A stretch of 64,000 bases of DNA from Streptomyces bobili. GTDB taxonomy: Bacteria; Actinomycetota; Actinomycetes; Streptomycetales; Streptomycetaceae. Positions 61,847 to 64,000 of the stretch are shown here, piece by piece. The position numbers were made by a program, and so were the translations under genes. The notes under the pieces were generated by a model that was not told the origin of the DNA, did not search any database, and was given only the letters and a program-made list of their open reading frames with translations. Location of the stretch: contig NZ_MUBA01000056.1 of the NCBI RefSeq assembly GCF_002154575.1, positions 1-64,000 on the forward strand, written 5' to 3'. The first letter of the stretch is position 1, and every line of letters begins with the position of its first letter.

Positions 61847-62416
61847 TCAGCCTTGCGGGACGGTGAGGCGGCCCATCCACCAGTTGCCGGTGGCTTCGGG
61901 GTCAGGGCTGGACCAGAACTCGATGACCGCGTTGGTGAACTCGGCCGGCGACAGCGTGCCGTCGCCGTCGGTGTCCAGGTGGCGGAACGCCTCGGCCGCA
62001 CGCTCCTCGGTGAGTTGAGGGAAGTGCCCGCGCTGGAACGCGAGGAACTCATCGGGACTGATCCGGCCGTCCTGGTTCGTGTCCGCGATGGCCAGATAGG
62101 TCTCGGCGAGCCTGCCCAGGGTGGCCGCGGCGGTCTCGGGATCGTCGGCCAGCGTGCGGGTCGAGGCAACGAACTGTTGCTTGGGGATTCCCTGGCTGCC
62201 GGCCGGGACGAACGGCAGGTGCACCTCCTGCCAGATGGCTGTGTAGGCGCCGATGATCCGTTCCGCCTCCTGGGAGTCCTCGGCATGACCGAGGGAGGAC
62301 GCCACCCGGCGGCCCATCTCCACATGGTCGTCCTCGGTGAGGACCCCGCTGCCGTTCACGTCCAGCTGATCGAAGCCGTGCTCGATCTTCGTCGTCAGAA
62401 AGTCCTGCTTTTCCAT
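61847..62416 (-). CDS. EF-hand calcium-binding protein (calerythrin-like)
   Basis: A 189-residue protein with canonical EF-hand loops DVNGSGVLTEDD (about 19-30), DTNQDGRISPDE (about 112-123) and DTDGDGTLSPAE (about 146-157). A fourth, degenerate loop lies between the first and second. This is the calerythrin/CabB-like pattern found in actinomycetes, cytoplasmic calcium buffers or sensors. ATG 62416 follows CGAGGAG-like sequence. Its direction matches the kinase gene, but spacing of ~115 bases gives no clear operon. Confidence 0.92.
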   Translation of the reverse strand: MEKQDFLTTKIEHGFDQLDVNGSGVLTEDDHVEMGRRVASSLGHAEDSQEAERIIGAYTAIWQEVHLPFVPAGSQGIPKQQFVASTRTLADDPETAAATLGRLAETYLAIADTNQDGRISPDEFLAFQRGHFPQLTEERAAEAFRHLDTDGDGTLSPAEFTNAVIEFWSSPDPEATGNWWMGRLTVPQG

Positions 62417-62570
62417 CACCACTCCTCGCGGGTACGGCAACACAGAGGACACGGCACGCCGACAGACGCACCCCGTCACAACAACCGTACGTACGGTGAC
62501 GAGTTGTGCAGCTGCTTTCGCGAACTCGTACACCTACGGCTGACCGGCACGGAAGAACCCTCGTCGGGTT

Positions 62571-63311
62571 CTACAGGTCGGCCACGAGCAACCGGTAGCC
62601 GACGTCGAGGGTTTCGCGGTCGAGCAGGTCGGCATGGCGTCGGTGCCACCGGCCGGAGGTCAGGTCGTCCGACAGCCGGGCCAAGCCCTGCTGGACGACC
62701 TCGTCGCCGGTCTGGGCGAACAGCGAGATACCGGCCCGCACGTCCGGGTCGAGGTATGCCTCGGGGCGACGCCAGAAGGCGGCGAGGAATCCGTCGGTGC
62801 AGTCGTGCGGGATGGGGACGGTTTCGATGCGGGCGCCTCCCAGCAGCATGGCCAAGCGATCGACCGCGACGGCTCGCGTGCTGTCGAAAGCGGCTGCTTC
62901 GGGGAGGTACTCCTCCAGCAGCCAGAACCTGTGGTTGATGCCGGGGTCGAAGGTGAGGACGACGACCCGCTGTCGGGCGATGCGGAGCAGTTCCCCGATG
63001 CCGGCTTCCAGGTCGCTCCAGTGGTGCACCGTCAGGAGGGCCATCGCCGCGTCGGCCGAGTCGTCGGCCAGAGGGATCGACTCCGCGGATGCTCGCAAGG
63101 CCGGTGCGGATCCGGCCGGGCGCTGGGCGATCATCACTGAGCTGGGTTCGACGGCCAGCACCGTGTATGACGGTTCGTACGAGCCGGTGCCGGCTCCTAC
63201 GTTGATGACGCTGGTGGCATTACCGAGGGCTCGACGAACCCTGGCGGCGATTCGGGGGTCCGGTCGCCGGGTGTCTGCGTAGGTCGCACCGATGCCGTCG
63301 TAAGTCGCCAT
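62571..63311 (-). CDS. Class I SAM-dependent methyltransferase
   Basis: A 246-residue Methyltransf_11-type enzyme. Motif I is VINVGAGTGSYEP, the acidic strand-2 end is VLAVEPSSVM, and motif II is ADDSADAAMALLTVHHW. The C-terminal half has a helical lid with YLDPDVRAGISLFAQ. It starts at ATG 63311 with a short MATYDGIGATYADTRRPDPR, as in many Streptomyces methyltransferases. Substrate unknown. Confidence 0.88.
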   Translation of the reverse strand: MATYDGIGATYADTRRPDPRIAARVRRALGNATSVINVGAGTGSYEPSYTVLAVEPSSVMIAQRPAGSAPALRASAESIPLADDSADAAMALLTVHHWSDLEAGIGELLRIARQRVVVLTFDPGINHRFWLLEEYLPEAAAFDSTRAVAVDRLAMLLGGARIETVPIPHDCTDGFLAAFWRRPEAYLDPDVRAGISLFAQTGDEVVQQGLARLSDDLTSGRWHRRHADLLDRETLDVGYRLLVADL

Positions 63312-63860
63312 ACCGAACCGTATGCGCTTCCCGCTGACACCGGGAAGAGCGCGCAGCGTTGGCAGTTCTCATCGACATCCTCGAGCTGTCCGACCGCCGA
63401 CTGCTGGGCCGTTCACCTGCGCTGCCCCCTCGGTCGGGCGGAGGCCCGCCGGAGCGGACCGTGGCTGGGCAACGCGATCAGAACCGCTCGGCGTCCCCGG
63501 CCCGCACTGGTCCAGCAGCGAGCCCACCACCCGCACCACGAAATCGGGTACGCGATCCGGGAAATCGTGACCGGTTCCCTCCGGAATGCACACTCTCCAC
63601 GCCGACCGGTGGAAGGACCATCGTCCCGTGGGAACCCGGTGGGCGCCATGCGCGGCGCCGGACCTCACCAGGCGCAACCGGGCGGGCCGACGCCGTGCGG
63701 ACCCTGCCAGGAACCGACGGCGGCGGCGCCGACGCGTCACCGTCGCCCGCGCGCTCGCCGTCGGCCCGGCAGGTGCTCAGCGCCGGCCTCGGCCGAGCTT
63801 GGAACTCAGCACCGACAGGAAGGTCGGGAGCCGGGCCACCATGGATTCGGGAACCGGGGT
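63312..63860. other. Gene-poor stretch with decayed sequence
   Basis: No intact gene. The minus strand at ~63500-63590 reads IPEGTGHDFPDRVPDFVVRV, which could be the end of an alpha/beta hydrolase, but its upstream part is missing. Confidence 0.3.
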
Positions 63861-64000
63861 GACCTGGACGGTGCCGACACCGGCGCCGATCCCACGAGGT
63901 CGGCCATCGCCCGCAAGCTCGACCAGCTCCGGGAGGCTCAGCAGGCCGGACAGCTGGCCCCCGCCTGGGACCCGGTCGATGTCCTCGCCCTGGTCAACCA
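63861..64000 (+). pseudogene. TetR C-terminal domain fragment, running off the window
   Basis: From 63861 the plus strand reads DLDGADTGADPTRSAIARKL and then REAQQAGQLAPAWDPVDVLA to the window end. This is the end of a TetR ligand domain (AxxxKLxxLRxAQxAGxL....DVLALV). No HTH is visible upstream, so the 5' part is missing or decayed. It may continue past the window. Confidence 0.5.

Overview
The window is chromosomal DNA from a Streptomyces or a very close actinomycete relative. The evidence is the very high GC content, frequent GTG starts behind GGAGG-type ribosome binding sites, a cebR/cebEFG/bglC-type cello-oligosaccharide locus, an ECF41-type sigma factor, and many Streptomyces-typical small hypothetical families. 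It reads as an accessory, recombined part of the chromosome. Intact catabolic and stress operons alternate with decayed insertion-sequence remnants, frameshifted genes and duplicated fragments. I saw no rRNA, tRNA, CRISPR array, prophage or biosynthetic cluster.

Layout. 0-5 kb: a frameshifted cytochrome P450, an FAD monooxygenase, a methyltransferase and a decayed IS5-type remnant. 5-9 kb: a YdeI/OmdA protein, a DUF485 protein with a solute:sodium symporter, and a RibD/DHFR-like reductase. 9-13 kb: an ECF41 sigma factor module with two NAD(P)-binding proteins, an AhpD-like CMD protein and a DoxX-like protein; the divergent CMD and DoxX genes each carry a textbook ECF41 promoter. 14-27 kb: a glycan-utilisation locus with a sugar ABC transporter, a D-2-hydroxyacid dehydrogenase, a YesL-like protein, a DeoR/LacI hybrid regulator, a GH59-like secreted galactosidase and a GH115 alpha-glucuronidase.

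27-36 kb: a PEP mutase/isocitrate lyase-like enzyme, a cold-shock protein, a TetR/SnoaL pair, LysR, GNAT, an aspartate/glutamate racemase, DUF6243, a decayed stretch, a DUF6368 protein and an unusual large endonuclease VII-type protein. 36.6-39.6 kb: a persulfide-detoxification operon (MBL-rhodanese fusion, rhodanese, TauE exporter) behind two mirror-image CsoR/CstR-type operators, followed by a broken extra rhodanese. 39.6-47 kb: hypothetical genes, a SUKH-SnoaL chimeric region and an IS21 remnant separated by an intact unrelated gene. 47-53 kb: a secreted protein, DinB, a DMT transporter, a SigX5-type ECF sigma factor, and an LLM flavin monooxygenase with a MarR regulator. 53-60 kb: a cebR/cebEFG/bglC-like locus. 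60-64 kb: a hypothetical gene next to a hexanucleotide repeat, a phosphotransferase, an EF-hand protein, a methyltransferase and the start of a TetR-like fragment.

The most informative regulatory signals are the back-to-back ECF41 promoters (12468-12564), the mirrored operators of the persulfide operon (36601-36653), the twin inverted operators between cebE and cebR (58765-58804), and three GTTGAT-N2-ATCAAC-like sites flanking the LLM monooxygenase gene. All functions are inferred by reading the sequence; no database search was run.
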